Shown: positions 17,892-30,212 of the stretch, in pieces | Position numbering within the stretch: the first letter of the stretch is position 1 | Layout of the letters: each line of letters starts with the position of its first letter | Assembly: GCA_032622095.1 (NCBI GenBank) | Contig: CP136062.1 | Span: 196,487,887 to 196,551,886 of the forward strand | Length of the DNA stretch: 64,000 bases | Direction of reading: 5' to 3' | Origin: Siphonodentalium dalli | Taxonomy: Eukaryota > Mollusca > Scaphopoda > Gadilida > Siphonodentaliidae | Program-made: the position numbers and the translations under genes | The notes under the pieces: model-generated | What the model was told of the DNA's origin: nothing | The model's input: only the letters and a program-made list of their open reading frames with translations | Databases searched by the model: none

Positions 17892-18146
17892 TTGCCCAAA
17901 GGGTCTTGACAAAGAGCCATAATCTGGAGGGGGCACAATTAAGTGTGACATTATTTGTACCTCCTCCTCCGTTAAAACCGAAGCCAACATACAAAGACCG
18001 TATATTAGTGAAAAATCTTAATGAGAATACATCGAAGGAACACCTGATGAACTATTTGGAGAACAAATCTGGTGGCAAGATCATCGACAAAATATTATAT
18101 GCTAAGGAGGAAACTACAGCATTGGCTATATTCACAACACCGATTG
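17892..18146 (+). CDS. Host exon with RRM-like domain (PARP14-like repeat gene)
   Basis: This single internal exon is bounded by TTTTTCAG and by GTGAGT at 18147. It is 255 nt and phase 1-1: two bases, 84 codons, one base. It encodes VLTKSHNLEGAQLSVTLF, a Pro-rich linker, then DRILVKNLNENTSKEHLMNYLENKSGG and KIIDKILYAKEETTALAIF. The pattern (LxVxNL, then YxENKxxGG, then ALAxF) is that of the RNA-recognition-motif repeats found in PARP10/14-type antiviral or ADP-ribosylation proteins, many of which are expanded in bivalves. The catalytic domain is not in the window. The assignment rests on motif resemblance. Confidence 0.6.
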
Positions 18147-18203
18147 GTGAGTTTAACACTGTTATTATACCTTGATGATCGAAGTGAATGGTAGGTACAG
18201 TAA

Positions 18204-18332
18204 TGCCCTAAATAATCGACTCCTTAACTCGGTGAGAACTTTCCAATGAATGGCAACTAGGCATATTTCCCACTAAATCCTGAAAAGTTACCCATAATTC
18301 TACTGTGGTTAAGAAGTCGATTATTTAGGGCA
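18204..18332. mobile_element. Small MITE with TAA target duplication
   Basis: This 129-bp element has inverted ends TGCCCTAAATAATCGACT and its complement, flanked by TAA on both sides (18201-18203 and 18333-18335). The 3-bp TAA duplication fits PIF/Harbinger-type MITEs. Confidence 0.65.
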
Positions 18333-18871
18333 TAATTGTATACTGGATTACATGCGTCTTGTCCTCCATCATTGTCCATTTCAGCAGATATCTCAGCCCT
18401 AGCTTATCAGATCTCAATAAAATTTGGTTTGATGTTGGCCACCAGTAGGACTTTCAGTGAAGTATCCAATGAGGTTGCTCACATTCACTGAAATATCCAG
18501 GGCTGTTTTGATACCTTTTACAGGCATGTGTGCCCAAAATCGAGAATTCATAATGTCCCCAAATTTCTAGTGGGCAGTATTGAGGCAAGTTGAATTTTCC
18601 ACTTTTTTTAAAGGCAAATCAACAATATGCTATGTAAAATTAAATAAATAATCTGTACTTGAAATAAATCCTTTATTTGCATGTTCAAATTTGAAATAAG
18701 AAATATTATATCATATTTATAATATATGTATATAATTATGTACCTGTGTTGGTTCTGTGTAGGAGAATTATTAAGTTATATGGGGATAACTGTATCCACT
18801 ACTGGAAAACAGGTGTTCCCAAATTATCTCTGGATTCTTCCCTGCACATTCTGTTCAAGAGTTTTTCCTCT
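18333..18871. other. Unassigned intronic sequence
   Basis: AT-rich DNA with no gene or repeat that I can support. It ends where the Penelope-like 3' tail begins. Confidence 0.35.
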
Positions 18872-18952
18872 TTGATTACGATGATAGTAAATCCCGGGTA
18901 TAAATTAACTGCAAAATAACACCTTTTTAGACTCATGAGATATAGAGGATCT

Positions 18953-19262
18953 CACATGAGTTTCTATTTTATACGGAATTTATCAACCGAGTTCACTAAA
19001 TTCGATTTGAGCCGAGGTTTACCGAGGCTCAAATAGAATTTAGTGGACGAGGTTGATAAATTACGTATAAAATAGAACGAGTTTGAGATACTTTTTATCA
19101 CATGGTCATATAATCGCTTAAATTTTATCGAAAACAACAATAATTAACAGACAGAGAACTTTGTCACAAAGAGCAGCGTGACGTCATTGCACGCGACGAT
19201 ATTACACGTGTCTATTACGCTCGAATATTACATAGGAAAATAGTTCTAATCATGTGATAAAT
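18953..19262. mobile_element. Hairpin MITE in the Penelope tail
   Basis: About 310 bp that is absent from the matching tail of copy B. Its first half is itself a near-palindrome (about 18957-19090, centre ~19026, arms GAGTTTCTATTTTATACG and complement). The ends read TCTCACATGAG and CATGTGATAAAT. No coding sequence is present. Confidence 0.55.
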
Positions 19263-19276
19263 ATTATTGTGTAAAT

Positions 19277-20846
19277 TAGGACCCTGCGTATCGATTCGAT
19301 TCGATGCGATTCGAAATCGTTCGTCTGATTCGATTCGATTAGAAATTGGCTACCATGATTCGGAGTTTGTCGAAATCTTTGGTGACAGGTGCGTTTCCGT
19401 GATTTCTACAGACCACAATGCTCTTACCAGAAAAGAAAATTCACTATGATAACATAGTAAACTACTTAAATGTACACACGTACCATTATGTCCGATGGCA
19501 GGACGTGTAATGTTATCGCCAAATAATTTAATCATAAGCTGTCAATCCACAGAATACTATAAAACCATTTGTTGTCACGCATTTAGCTATTAAAAGTTAT
19601 TTCTGGATAACCTAAATTTCTTGATTATTTCTTGATTGAAATGACAGCACTCATAGCAGGGTCGTGCCATATGACCACGCCTATATACCGCCTGCCTAAA
19701 ATGTACATGGAAACTATTAGATACTTTTTGCGATTTCGATGCTGCATACAAATTCCTTAAGTTAGGACTGCTCTGCCATTACATTTACTGCCAATTACCC
19801 ATCAGATAAGTACCTAGAAAAATCAACAAGACTCGATCGAGTTAACATTTGCAAAGAAATGTTGTTTCAGAAACTAAAAACTCGCGTCATAGTACATGCA
19901 AAATATTTCTGGAACACCTGCTGAGACAGTGGAGCGACCATTTGATCAATGTGTGTACACTGTTCTTTAGCTAATCAAAACGACGAGTTCATGACACCAC
20001 TTGGTCACTGATAATTGGATGTTTGATTGACAGCGTTCATATCAATTTAAACGTGTGCGTCTTTTCGATAGAAATAATCTCAAAGTGTTATGCTTCTTTT
20101 ATACTTATACCTTCTGATTATGGTGGTTCTCTTGTGAAATGGCGGATTAAATTATAAGAAATAACTCTTGTTTCGATTAAGGCTACGAGTTATAACCGAA
20201 AATTTTAAGATAAATTTACTATAACGGCGCTACACGTGTTATATAATTTATCTTCAAACTTTTTGGTTATAACTGCATAAACTTAATAATCGAAACAAGA
20301 GTTATATCTTAACTAATCTATAACTAATTGACCCAATCTGTAAGAACAACAAAATTTCATACAATGCTATGTGACAGTGTCGTTCCAGGAATCATGGGAA
20401 TTCCATAACACATGTATGCCATATTTAGATCTTTGTTTGATTTGCGTAAATGTGAGTCTGAATCTTAGTCATGGGTATTTTTGTAAACATTGTCCGGTAA
20501 GTCTGTCAGTTCAACGAAATGAAACAGGCATCACGCGGTACGCTTGTCCGTATTTACATCGACAATGGTTCTCTCATGCATGAATGCTCTTTATATCTGT
20601 ACTCAATGATTGCTTAGGCACAGAAAATGCATAGAGGTGTGTAGATAAGCGAATACTCTGCACATATTGCACTACATCGACAATCACCAGGCGGTTTTCG
20701 CCAGGCAATTTTAGGTGTTTCTTCGAAGTTCTATGTATTTAAACTCGATTGGCTCAGTAACAATGATTTGATTCGAGATTCGATTCAATTTCGAATCGTT
20801 TGCCTGATTATATTCGAAATGAAAACAGCCGATTCGCAGGGCCCTA
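19277..20846. mobile_element. hAT-like non-autonomous element
   Basis: This 1.57 kb insert has ends TAGGACCCTGCG and (complement) TAGGGCCCTGCG, followed by ATTCGATTCG-type subterminal repeats on both sides. The flanks GTGTAAAT and GTGCAATA could be a diverged 8-bp target duplication, as in hAT. There is no transposase frame. The matching tail of Penelope copy B lacks the insert. Confidence 0.6.
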
Positions 20847-20972
20847 GTGCAATATAATGTTACACAATACACAAGCTTTCGATCCTTCTAAGGATCTTTA
20901 TCAAGTGATGTGAATAGTTATCGTTGGCATTGTCCGTGGCGTCATGGCGCTATGCAATTGTTTTCCGCGAAA

Positions 20973-21258
20973 TTATGGAGTCCAACGTAACTGGATAGAA
21001 ATCCGGCGTCCCTGTTGAGCCCCGTCCAGGTCGCATATTAAACTCATCTCCGCCTTTCTTCTGCCCCGGACATCCGACAAGCTGCCGCTTAATATGCTAA
21101 CCCTCGGATCGTTCAACGAATGGTTGGGCAGGTTGAAATGTGCGCCGACTGGCAGGAAAGTGTTCTGTGATGTTATAGAAAATCGATGTCCTCGCATACG
21201 TTGCCTGAACGATTGTCCCGTTTCTCCCACATAGTATGTACCCGGATATCTATCACAC
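20973..21258 (-). pseudogene. GIY-YIG endonuclease fragment of Penelope-like element A
   Basis: This frame encodes YVGETGQSFRQRMRGHR, then FLPVGAHFNLPNHSLNDPRV and a diverged C-terminus, the GIY-YIG endonuclease that ends Penelope-like polymerases. The catalytic Arg (RMRGHR) is present. The beginning of the domain (VVYVIQ) lies on the other side of element T, near 27712-27740. In intact elements the endonuclease nicks target DNA for target-primed reverse transcription. Confidence 0.7.
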
Positions 21259-24200
21259 TAGAGACCTTTCGCATCCTCACGTTTACGATTACGAATACGG
21301 ATAGCTATTCGTAGTCGTAAGTCTATCCGTATGGCCAAAAAGTCCTTTCGGAAAACGATTACGCGTAACAGTTGTGACGAACACGTACGATCATTATTTC
21401 GTACCACTTTTACAACCCAAAGCTTGTGTTTGGTATACAGTCCCTTAATACTTCACTTATCGTCTCATATGCAACAATGCGATAATCACGACATGTTAAT
21501 TTTGTCAATAATTCGACCAGTCACAACGTACGACCCGGGATTCTCGTGATATATTGTGGCAATACAGGTATAAATGCCAGGTCATATGTGGTGGAAATTC
21601 AGTTCGTTGTTAACATGGATGACCAGATAGACGTTATGCTGATGGGGAAGAGGGGTTCCTGAATTTGGACTTGTTCCACGACGCCATCGTTCAAGCCCCT
21701 TCAAGTCCGCGATTTGATTTCAATGCGCTTTCGGCTTCACCTCTTTGGGTTTAGGAAATCCGACATAAGGTTGGTGAGCTCGCTGATGTGCATCACTTCT
21801 GATTTGTTACTACCAAATCGAAACAAAGTCGACACGATAGAAGCGATGTGCATCAAGTTGCTTTTTTGTCAGATATTTGACAAACCGGCAAAATTTCGTT
21901 GAACAAAATGTTGATAAATAACAGGTTTTGGGCAAATTTATGATATAGTTGACTGTGGTTAGCATTAATTTTGAGCAATTACTCGATTCTGATAACAGAA
22001 GCGGCATTTCAAAAAAATTGTTGTTGGAATCTGATGATATGTGGACATCTAATCGGATTGAGTACCTTTAAATGCCACATCTGTGCGTGTTTTTAAAATA
22101 AAAAATAAATGATAAGAACAAACCTGACAGAGACAGCTGATCTATATGGTGATGACGGTGGGTGTGCCAAATATTTTTTTAGTTACAGTTCAGGAACAGA
22201 AATCACTACTTACCAGTTGAATCGGGATCCAGGGTAGGTTCAGATTACTTAGATAGAAAGAGTACTTTATGTAACTTAGTACTCGGTTATGAATTCCATG
22301 TAATTTTAAAATGCCCTGCATTACAGACTCTACGAGAGAAATATATAAAACCCAACTTCTACCGAAAACCGAATATTATTAAATTGAATGAACTATTCAA
22401 TTCGGGAAAGGGGAAGAGAACACAAAATCTTTCACTATTCATTAATAGGGTTATGCCATTCTTTAGGCTCTCCTGATGCATTATATAACTGCACACGTTA
22501 GGACACCACCATGGGTTGTTGAATTAAATAATTGTTGAATTTCACTATATATTGTGTACTATCTTGCCCATAATAATCACTCAAAACTCCTCATGCATCG
22601 CACACTATATACTGTATTTTTGGCGACTGGTTTCATAGTGCACTCCTCTTACTGTAAAGTTTTGTGTCGCAGCCAGCGATGGCTATCCGCTGTGAATAGC
22701 GATCTTATTTCGCGGGAAGCTCGTGATTCACGACGACGAGTACAGTGATTGACAATCTAAACAGCATATTGAGGTCGTAGCTCAATACAGCTGTATGGTT
22801 TACATGATATACATATACAGTCTCGAACGGAGCAAAGTGATATATTGCAGAAATAAATTTCAGCAGTCAGATGCTCGTAGCCCGTTTATATATAACCATG
22901 GGTATATGCGAAAAATACACAACGAAAACACACTCCACAGTTTGGATCGATAAGTCTTGCCCTGAGCCGTAATTTCGCTAAAATCCGGATTGAGAATCCA
23001 AAGCCGATTACGGGGGGCGGAGCTAATTTCGGATTCTAGGTCAGATTTTGAAATCCACGTGGTCTCCGAAACTACGTTTAATGTTCTCCCAGCGTCAAAC
23101 ATGGCTCTTGTATTTGACACAAGTATCATTTGTATCTTATATTTATAAAGTTCATGTTTGTTGTGAAAGTCATGCTTTTCTTCTATGTGTATATACACGG
23201 CACATAATTTGCTGCCAATCCGACTTAATCGTATCTTATTTTTCAAGTTAAAGTGCGTTTATTGATGAGTGCAAGCATATCTAAACATGACAGCTCTAGG
23301 CCTCCTGAATCAAATGCCAAAGATGTTGTGAAGAACACAGGAAACTTGTCAGTTGAACAGGGACGTGACGACAGGGGTTGCTTGGGTGTCTCGACCCCCA
23401 CCACGAACTTTGGTACAATTTGCTTAGCTGTGCAGTCATTCATACGTGAGGAAAATCAGGATTATTTTTACTAACTGTTCCAAATAATGACACTTACAAG
23501 CCAGCAAACGCAACAAACAAACCCGATTTTAAATAAATACATATACAAACTTATGACTAACTCGGGAGAGGGGTGTCCAGTGATCTGTATATATGTTCAA
23601 CTTGTTTTGGTAGTCATGTTGCTTTGCCATTACTAATTATTTATTTTTTCAGTGTAATAATATATACTTACCCTTAAGTGAGTCAGCACTTGTCCCCCAA
23701 TTTATTTGTATGTATAAACAAATGTATGTGTTATATATCATGTGTTATCTAAATTTGACATATATTTGAAATAAATATATCTAAACTAAACTTTGGTACA
23801 TTCCAGCAGTTGGAAATTTCATGCATGACACAACATTAGTTGGACATTAATTTGACACCATATATAGGTTGTCATTGTTCTCATTGTTTGATTTTTTTTT
23901 TCAACCAGTAAAAGTTGGTAATTTTCCAATCTTGGTGTTTGTCAGGTTGGATATTTCCAAGGGGAGCAAATGGAATTCTGCGAACCTGTGAGATTGATGT
24001 TTGGTTCAATGGGGGGGGGGGGGGGGGGGTGTGCAGTTGGCCTGAAATTTGAGGAAACATCTAACCACGTCCCTAGAACATATGTCTGTTGTCTATACAT
24101 AGACTATTGTGCAAAACGACTGCATTTAACGAAACAAAATATTTTCAAGATGAAACATGAAATTGCTATAAGACTAGATGATAGTACATACGTGTATCTG

Positions 24201-27200
24201 ATAATCCATCGATATCATATATATATATAATCCTACTATTTCTTGAATAAGAAGAAACATTATAATAACGAACACAGCAGAAGACAATCCATGCAGGTTC
24301 ATATGAATTCGGTCAATGGTGACGTATCCGCCGAATTCGAAATCGACATGCGTTCGGGCGGTATTTATGGATGGAATTATGAAATGGACATATGAAAGTG
24401 ACAATCAACAATGATTTAATTTTGCTTCGCCATCAACCGAAGTGCTCCCCAGCGTTACTATCAATAGCGTTATTATTTGGCTAATTTCAGTAATATTCTC
24501 CCAGTTTACATTCAATAAAACAAATTTGTCTCCGCATTTAAAATTCTTTGGTATAGATCGTTTATATTCTGCAATAATTTGTACACAAGAGACGGATTCT
24601 TATGTTTTATTGTGTTTTTAAACTCCGAGGTGGCGAAATCTCGGTTTGTTTACATTATGAACATTTGAGTCCGTAATCGGAATCCAAATCCCAATCGGAT
24701 TACCACGAAATTAGGATTACGGTCTGTTCGTTTACTGATTCTGCAAATTTGTGGTCTGTTCTTTTGCCGAACCAAGTCGTACGGGGACAAATCTGTAATC
24801 TGAATCCAGAATCCGAATTGGATTTTAGCGAAATAACGCCTCTGTGTATTTTGATGTTGAGGTTTTTGAGAATCGGTCTTCCGTATCATTTCTACAACAC
24901 AATTATCGTCTTACTTGCAGCACGACTTTATCGTGTGATCGTCACGGAAGCGTTTTATTTCAGAGTATGGTTAATACATTGCCGCCGGTGAAGTGTATTC
25001 TCGGATAAGAAACAAATAAGCCTATGCCGAGGGCCGAAACTCAAGTTGCGAGAGGCACCCCTGGTTGAGTGTGGGATATTTGGCACTCGAGACTTGGTTA
25101 GAGGGTTTTCGTTGGGGTGGTCTCCACCTTGGAATTTCCAACTGCACCCCACCCCATTGAACCACACCAAACTCATAAGTTTGCGTAAATCAATTTTTCC
25201 CAAATGTTCCCTCACAGACTACCAGATGGTAGACTATTCCAAATGAACCAGTAATATTGTGGCCACTTGTCGTGCGGAGGGGGGGGGGGGGGGTGAAAAA
25301 GATGGTTCGGCACAGTATGAGATTAAAACATCTTAACATCTGGTGGTATAACACCACACAAATTTACACCCTGATCTATTTTTTCTTAAATTAATTAGCG
25401 AGTAACTACTGGCAAGGACACAGAACATACGAGTCGACCGATGGTTAGGCCCGATGTGAGAACATTTTTGAAATATGAACATGAACATTTGACAATCCTA
25501 TAGCATAGACCGGCCTCAAGTTTTCCAATTCTGGGAAATTATTAACCTGACACTCACCCATAGGTTTCAAAATTGCCAACTGATGGCCATTTGAGTCCAT
25601 AATTTTGCAAATGAAAGGGAAATATACAAATGTTGGTCTAAAAACAACGAATTCGTCACTAAGAAAGTGTTGGAAAATCAAACTACGAGAACAATTTCAA
25701 CCTAATTTTGGTGTGAATTTTCCAATTAATTTTGCTCGGGGTATTAGGTATGACTACAATTGGGATAAAAACCCTGCATAACCACCCCTGTCGACAAGTC
25801 CCTACTTGACACCCCATTCTAAATAATCGATACTAAGTTATGTTGGGTGGCACCGGGGGGGGGGGGGGGCTCAGGGGCTACATCCCAGCCCTGTCGGGGA
25901 GTCATAGCCATCCCCCGTCGGTGAGTTATGTAATTGTCAACCCGGCAGCTAAAGCCCACCCCCCTGTCGGGGATATCCTGGTGCCACCCCTGTTTGAAAT
26001 CATATAAAACTTTTAAAGAATAAGACCACATATTGAACAGAAATCAGGGGGAAATGAGCTCTCGTAACCACAAAAGTGCACTAAAGACATCCCAATAAAT
26101 CCAAACCGCATATTGTATATATATGGTATCGTTCGGTTTGCCTCTCTATATCCAGGGACGTGGCTATATGGTTTCCGTTAGGGGTGTCCACCATGGGAAA
26201 TTCCAACTGCACCCCCTTGAATCAGAATCACCCCAAACACAAATTCCATTTGCACCATCCCCCTTACATCAGTGCTCACGCCTAATATCCTATATATATA
26301 TTTAAAAAAAACTTATATTCCAGGTTTGAAAATTCAGATAGTTTAACCTGAACAGTTGCATAAATCATAACATCTAATGGTCTAACACCAGATAAATTAT
26401 GCCCACGGCTACGGGCAAGAGGTGGGGACACACCGGGTTGACCATGGTTCTTCGGCCCGGTGTGAGAAAATTGTTAAAACTATAAAAGAAAATATTAAAA
26501 CCTAGCATGCATCTAGACTGGCCTCAACTGAACCTTTCCTGGTGTTGGAAATTTCAAACCTCATACTCCCCCTCAGGTTGGAAAACTCTCCAACTGATGA
26601 CTATTTCAGTTCACAAGTTTGACCAAATGAAGTAAAATATTGTTTTGCAGTTTTGTATTGGCCACGGGGGAATGGACAATGACAACGATAGTCGGCAATT
26701 TGTTTTAATCTGAACAAGAAAATCTCAAAATCCTAGCATCGAGACTATAGCCTCAAACATTCCTAGAGTTGGACATTTCAAACCTGACACCCCCACTTAG
26801 GTTGGAAAATTTCAACTGATGACAATTCCAATGACAATATTTACCAAATGCATGACAATATTGTTTTCTTAAATTAACTAGCAGTTTTTTGACTGGTCAC
26901 GGCGGGGGAGGGACCAGGACACAAACTGTCCAAGTGTTGGAAATTTCCAACCTGTCACCCTCCTAAGGTTGGAAATTTCCGACTGATGACCATTTCAGTC
27001 CAAAATATTTACCAAAAATAGGAAAATATGCAAATAAATTGTTTGAAAATCAAACTACAAGAACATGTTCAACTTAATGTTGGTGTGAAATTTCCAACTA
27101 ATGTTTTGGCAGGTATGAAATTTCCAACTGTTGAACATTTTGACCAAAGTTGGGGGGGGGGGGGTGAGACATCCCAACCCCCACCCCTGTCGCCACGTCT

Positions 27201-27711
27201 CTGTCTATATCATATAAATACTTTTTCTAAAAACCCTTAAACCAACTCGACGTGCGATTTCCCCGCGCTCCTGTTGCGCAAATTCTAGTATAAAAAGTGC
27301 GTCTATTTCAGACAAAGTTCAAACAGTAAATGTGACCAGACAAGACATAGAAACCGCTAATCTCATATTACCAATCTGACAACACCAGTCGAACATGATT
27401 ACCTTTCAAAGCAATAACACCGGGCACCATGTTACGGACAACCACAGGCACGCACACCATGGATAAATACACGGTGAAAAGAACGGCGTTTTTTTTTGTA
27501 CGGTTATATCTAGCATATACCCATGGTTATATATAAACGGGCTACGAGCATCTGACTGCAGGTGTTATTTGAGCTTATTAGAAACCATGAAATCGTAAAC
27601 GTTATTACGGATAGTAAAATACGAGAACGATTAGAAAGTACACAAAGGTTGGTGACGTAGTACCCTATCCGTATCCGTAATCGTAAACGTGAGTTTTGCG
27701 AAAGGTCTCTA
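21259..27711. mobile_element. Element T: 6.5 kb TIR element inserted in Penelope A
   Basis: The ends are inverted repeats of about 45 bp: TAGAGACCTTTCGCA, then CTCACGTTTACGATTACG and ATACGGATAG. The insertion splits the GIY-YIG coding sequence between the VVYVIQ and YVGETG motifs. Copy B is uninterrupted at this point, which fixes the insertion limits to within a few bases. No transposase is recognised. Most of its length is the nested element U. The target duplication is not clear. Confidence 0.65.
22864..27558. mobile_element. Element U: 4.7 kb TIR element nested in T
   Basis: It has inverted ends of about 46 bp (CAGTCAGATGCTCGTAGCCC, then an ATATATAACCATGGGTATATGC-like stretch), flanked by CAG on each side (22861-22863 and 27559-27561), a possible 3-bp duplication. 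The interior has no credible gene. It holds G-homopolymers (24010, 25277, 25855, 27150), diverged direct repeats around 25070-25450, 26160-26480 and 26880-26950, and repeated TTGGAAATTTCCAAC-type motifs. Confidence 0.6.
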
Positions 27712-28202
27712 TTGTATGACATATACGACACCACGAGAGCTACACTAGAATATCCCTTTGGGGGTGTAATGATGACCGTTCCTCCTAATAAGGGGCTCAC
27801 ATTGGGTGATAATGAACGGCATGTTTTACAATTACTCTTGTCACATTAATAAGTCCATGTTCTGATGGAGGTTTGGTGGTGGTCTGTATGACATCAGAGG
27901 AAGACTGGAAAGTGTTCTTTCAGGTTGCTGTCACTGTTGATGATTTTTGTAGATCTGTTGCAATCGACTTTAGTTTATATAGCGAAGGGTGGTATGTTTT
28001 CACAAGAGGTATCTTGGTGTTCCATACGTCGCTTTGGTTCAATTGCGGAATTAGTAGATCCTCTCGTCTTTTGCTGATTACTTTATGAATCTCCCTGTTC
28101 ACTTCACTGTGCTTATAGCCCATACCGATGAAGTTATGCCGCAATTTTTCTATTTGAGATTCACGAGTTATTCTGTCGCTGCAGATTTTGTTGTAGCGTT
28201 GT
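27712..28202 (-). pseudogene. Penelope-like element A, RT C-terminus and linker
   Basis: On the minus strand this encodes RYNKICSDRITRESQIEKLR, HNFIGMGYKHSEV, KRREDLLIPQLNQSD and TKIPLVKTYHPSLYKLKSI, the region between the RT core and the GIY-YIG domain of Penelope-like elements. It directly continues the RT fragment at 44682-45036 across element S and the GIY-YIG fragment across element T. Several stops occur near the end. Confidence 0.7.
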
Positions 28203-28680
28203 CACAGTGGATCAACGGACACGAACCAAAACCGGAAGTCGTAGATTTCGAGGTGGAGAAATATCAGTCGACAAATATTTGTTGACATTTTTTGACGGTT
28301 TTTTTTTGGAAAATAAACGCTTGGATAGCATATCTGACCAACTGAAGGTGAGTGAATATTTCTTCTCTAATGTTCGGACACCGACGATCAATTTAAGTCA
28401 GTTGTCATTGTTCGATCGCGGAAAAAATGTCATTTAATCATCACCGCGAGACAATTTCTTCCCCAAAATATCCCAGAAAATCATACTTTTCACATTCATC
28501 TCAGACAGCTGTCGCAACAACCTATATACCAATCGTAAGGCCCGTTTTCCCCCCCCCACAAATGCATATTTTGAGTATTTTCACCGACTGTCTCAAAATT
28601 CCAAATTTCTTTCTTTTGATGCAGGTACCCACCTCGAAAATACTGTCCGGTTAGTCCCGAAAAAAATAATCATTAGTTGT

Positions 28681-30118
28681 AAAAAATCTGTCCGCTTATT
28701 CGTGATTTTGCTGAAGTCTGCCATCTTCAATTTCTGGTCGAAAAAGCAATTTTGCCGCAGATGATGGGCGTTTCATTTGACTTTTGCGTGGCCACAATGG
28801 TTCTGGTTGTTCATAATGTTGTATATGTCTCCTGGTACAACATAACATCCAGGCGGTGTCTTATATATATAACTGAACTGTAACTGAAATCCAACTACGA
28901 AGTACATGTTTGGTAACTTTTGATGTATGTCATATTGTTAACTCTGACTTGTCATCACTCTCGGAAGGCCGACATAAAACAAATATTTACATCCAACTTT
29001 TTTCAGAAAAATGCAGCGGGTGTGCCAATTTTTACCCTTTATATTTGATTATACACTCGCAACGAGTTGTTGGGTTATACAGGAAGCTGCTTGTTCGTCC
29101 TTTAGTGGATGCAATTTTCCGAGTTTTTATTCCTAAGTTTTGCCGTCATTTTTTTTTTTTTTGCTTGGCATATATATATTTAGTACCATGGGAACATGCA
29201 AACCTATGATTATGAAATATGTCAGACTTTTTTGTGTGGAGTTATATATGACATTTTTCGACTTAGAAAATTATTGTTTTCAATATTCAGCAATGGTTAA
29301 CACAATAATGAGGAGGGGACTAAAACATACTTGTCGGAGGGGTATACAGCTATATCTGTTACTAATATTAGCTTATATAAGTTCAAGTCCACTAAGCGAT
29401 ATTATTTTATAATTCCAGGTGCTACTGACGAGAGGATCGCATGCCTGCCTTCATATGTAACCAATGTGAGGCAAAGGCTGGCGGCTTCGATGAGGCAATC
29501 GACGATGGGATTTTACAACACCCGAATGAATGTTTGAAAATAAAATTATTGAAAATAAAAAATATAAAAATTATTTATAATAAAATACTATACAATACTA
29601 TACTATACAATACTATACGAAATATTGGTACTCTCGGTTGATATAGAGAATAGAAACATCAGGAAACACCAGTGTTCGTTCGAGTTGTTGTATTCTTAGT
29701 CCCACCTTGGCTGTCCATTAATGTAGAAGTGTTGTGTTTCCTATACATGTATATATAGCGGGTAAAATTCCAATCTATAGCGTACAACTGAATGTGGGAC
29801 CAGATGCAAGTTACTTTTGTAAATATATAGGCACGTGATTTTTGTCCTGTTCTATTCAAATCGCGCCATAATTAATTGTTTCCACATTGATTCACACACT
29901 CAAGTCTGGACAATTTGGTTGGGAAGTTTTTAACGCAATTGGTCGCGTATATATTCAAATTTAAACGGACAGAAGACATGCAGACCGATCCTACTCGTTC
30001 ATATATATATAGACACAACATTAACTGTATGGGAGGTCAAATTCACATTTAATAATGAATTGCGCTTAAGCGCAAATACCACATATCGCACTGAAGCACA
30101 CATGACATTTGCGCATAA
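28681..30118. other. Left inner segment of element S
   Basis: Mostly AT-rich, with no supported gene. A short frame at 29441 (two Cys near its start, MPAFICNQCEAKAGGF) follows a splice-acceptor-like AATTCCAG but is too short to assign. From about 30025, GAATTGCGCTTAAGCGCAA-type motifs recur and are mirrored in the right inner segment. Confidence 0.4.
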
Positions 30119-30212
30119 TTGATATGAATTGCGCTTAAGTGCAATTAATTACAGACATGACAATTGGAACTTATTCCCTATTCCTTATTCCTTATTTTCA
30201 AAAATGTCCTTT
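30119..30212. repeat. Inverted border of the satellite array, left
   Basis: The sequence from AATTGCGCTTAAG through CATGACAATTGGAAC to CTTATTTTCAAAAATG is repeated in inverted orientation at 42745-42838, with few differences. The array therefore has matching outer borders. Confidence 0.8.

Larger units (their letters stand above)
18872..21258 (-). mobile_element. Penelope-like element A, 3' part (GIY-YIG and tail)
   Basis: The 3' end of a minus-strand Penelope-like element. Its 3' tail (about 18872-18952, 19263-19276 and 20847-20970) matches the tail of copy B at 46843-47035 in opposite orientation. It is interrupted by a MITE and a hAT-like element. The coding part is described separately. 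Upstream it is cut by element T at 21259. Confidence 0.7.

Noticed and set aside
24010-24030. Poly-G tracts (also at 25277, 25855, 27150, 51690 and poly-C at 52186) as G-quadruplex regulators
   Set aside because: Simple homopolymers inside mobile DNA; no link to a promoter.
29441-29641. Small Cys-containing protein in element S
   Set aside because: Short, runs into AT-rich low complexity, and no supporting homologue or start context.
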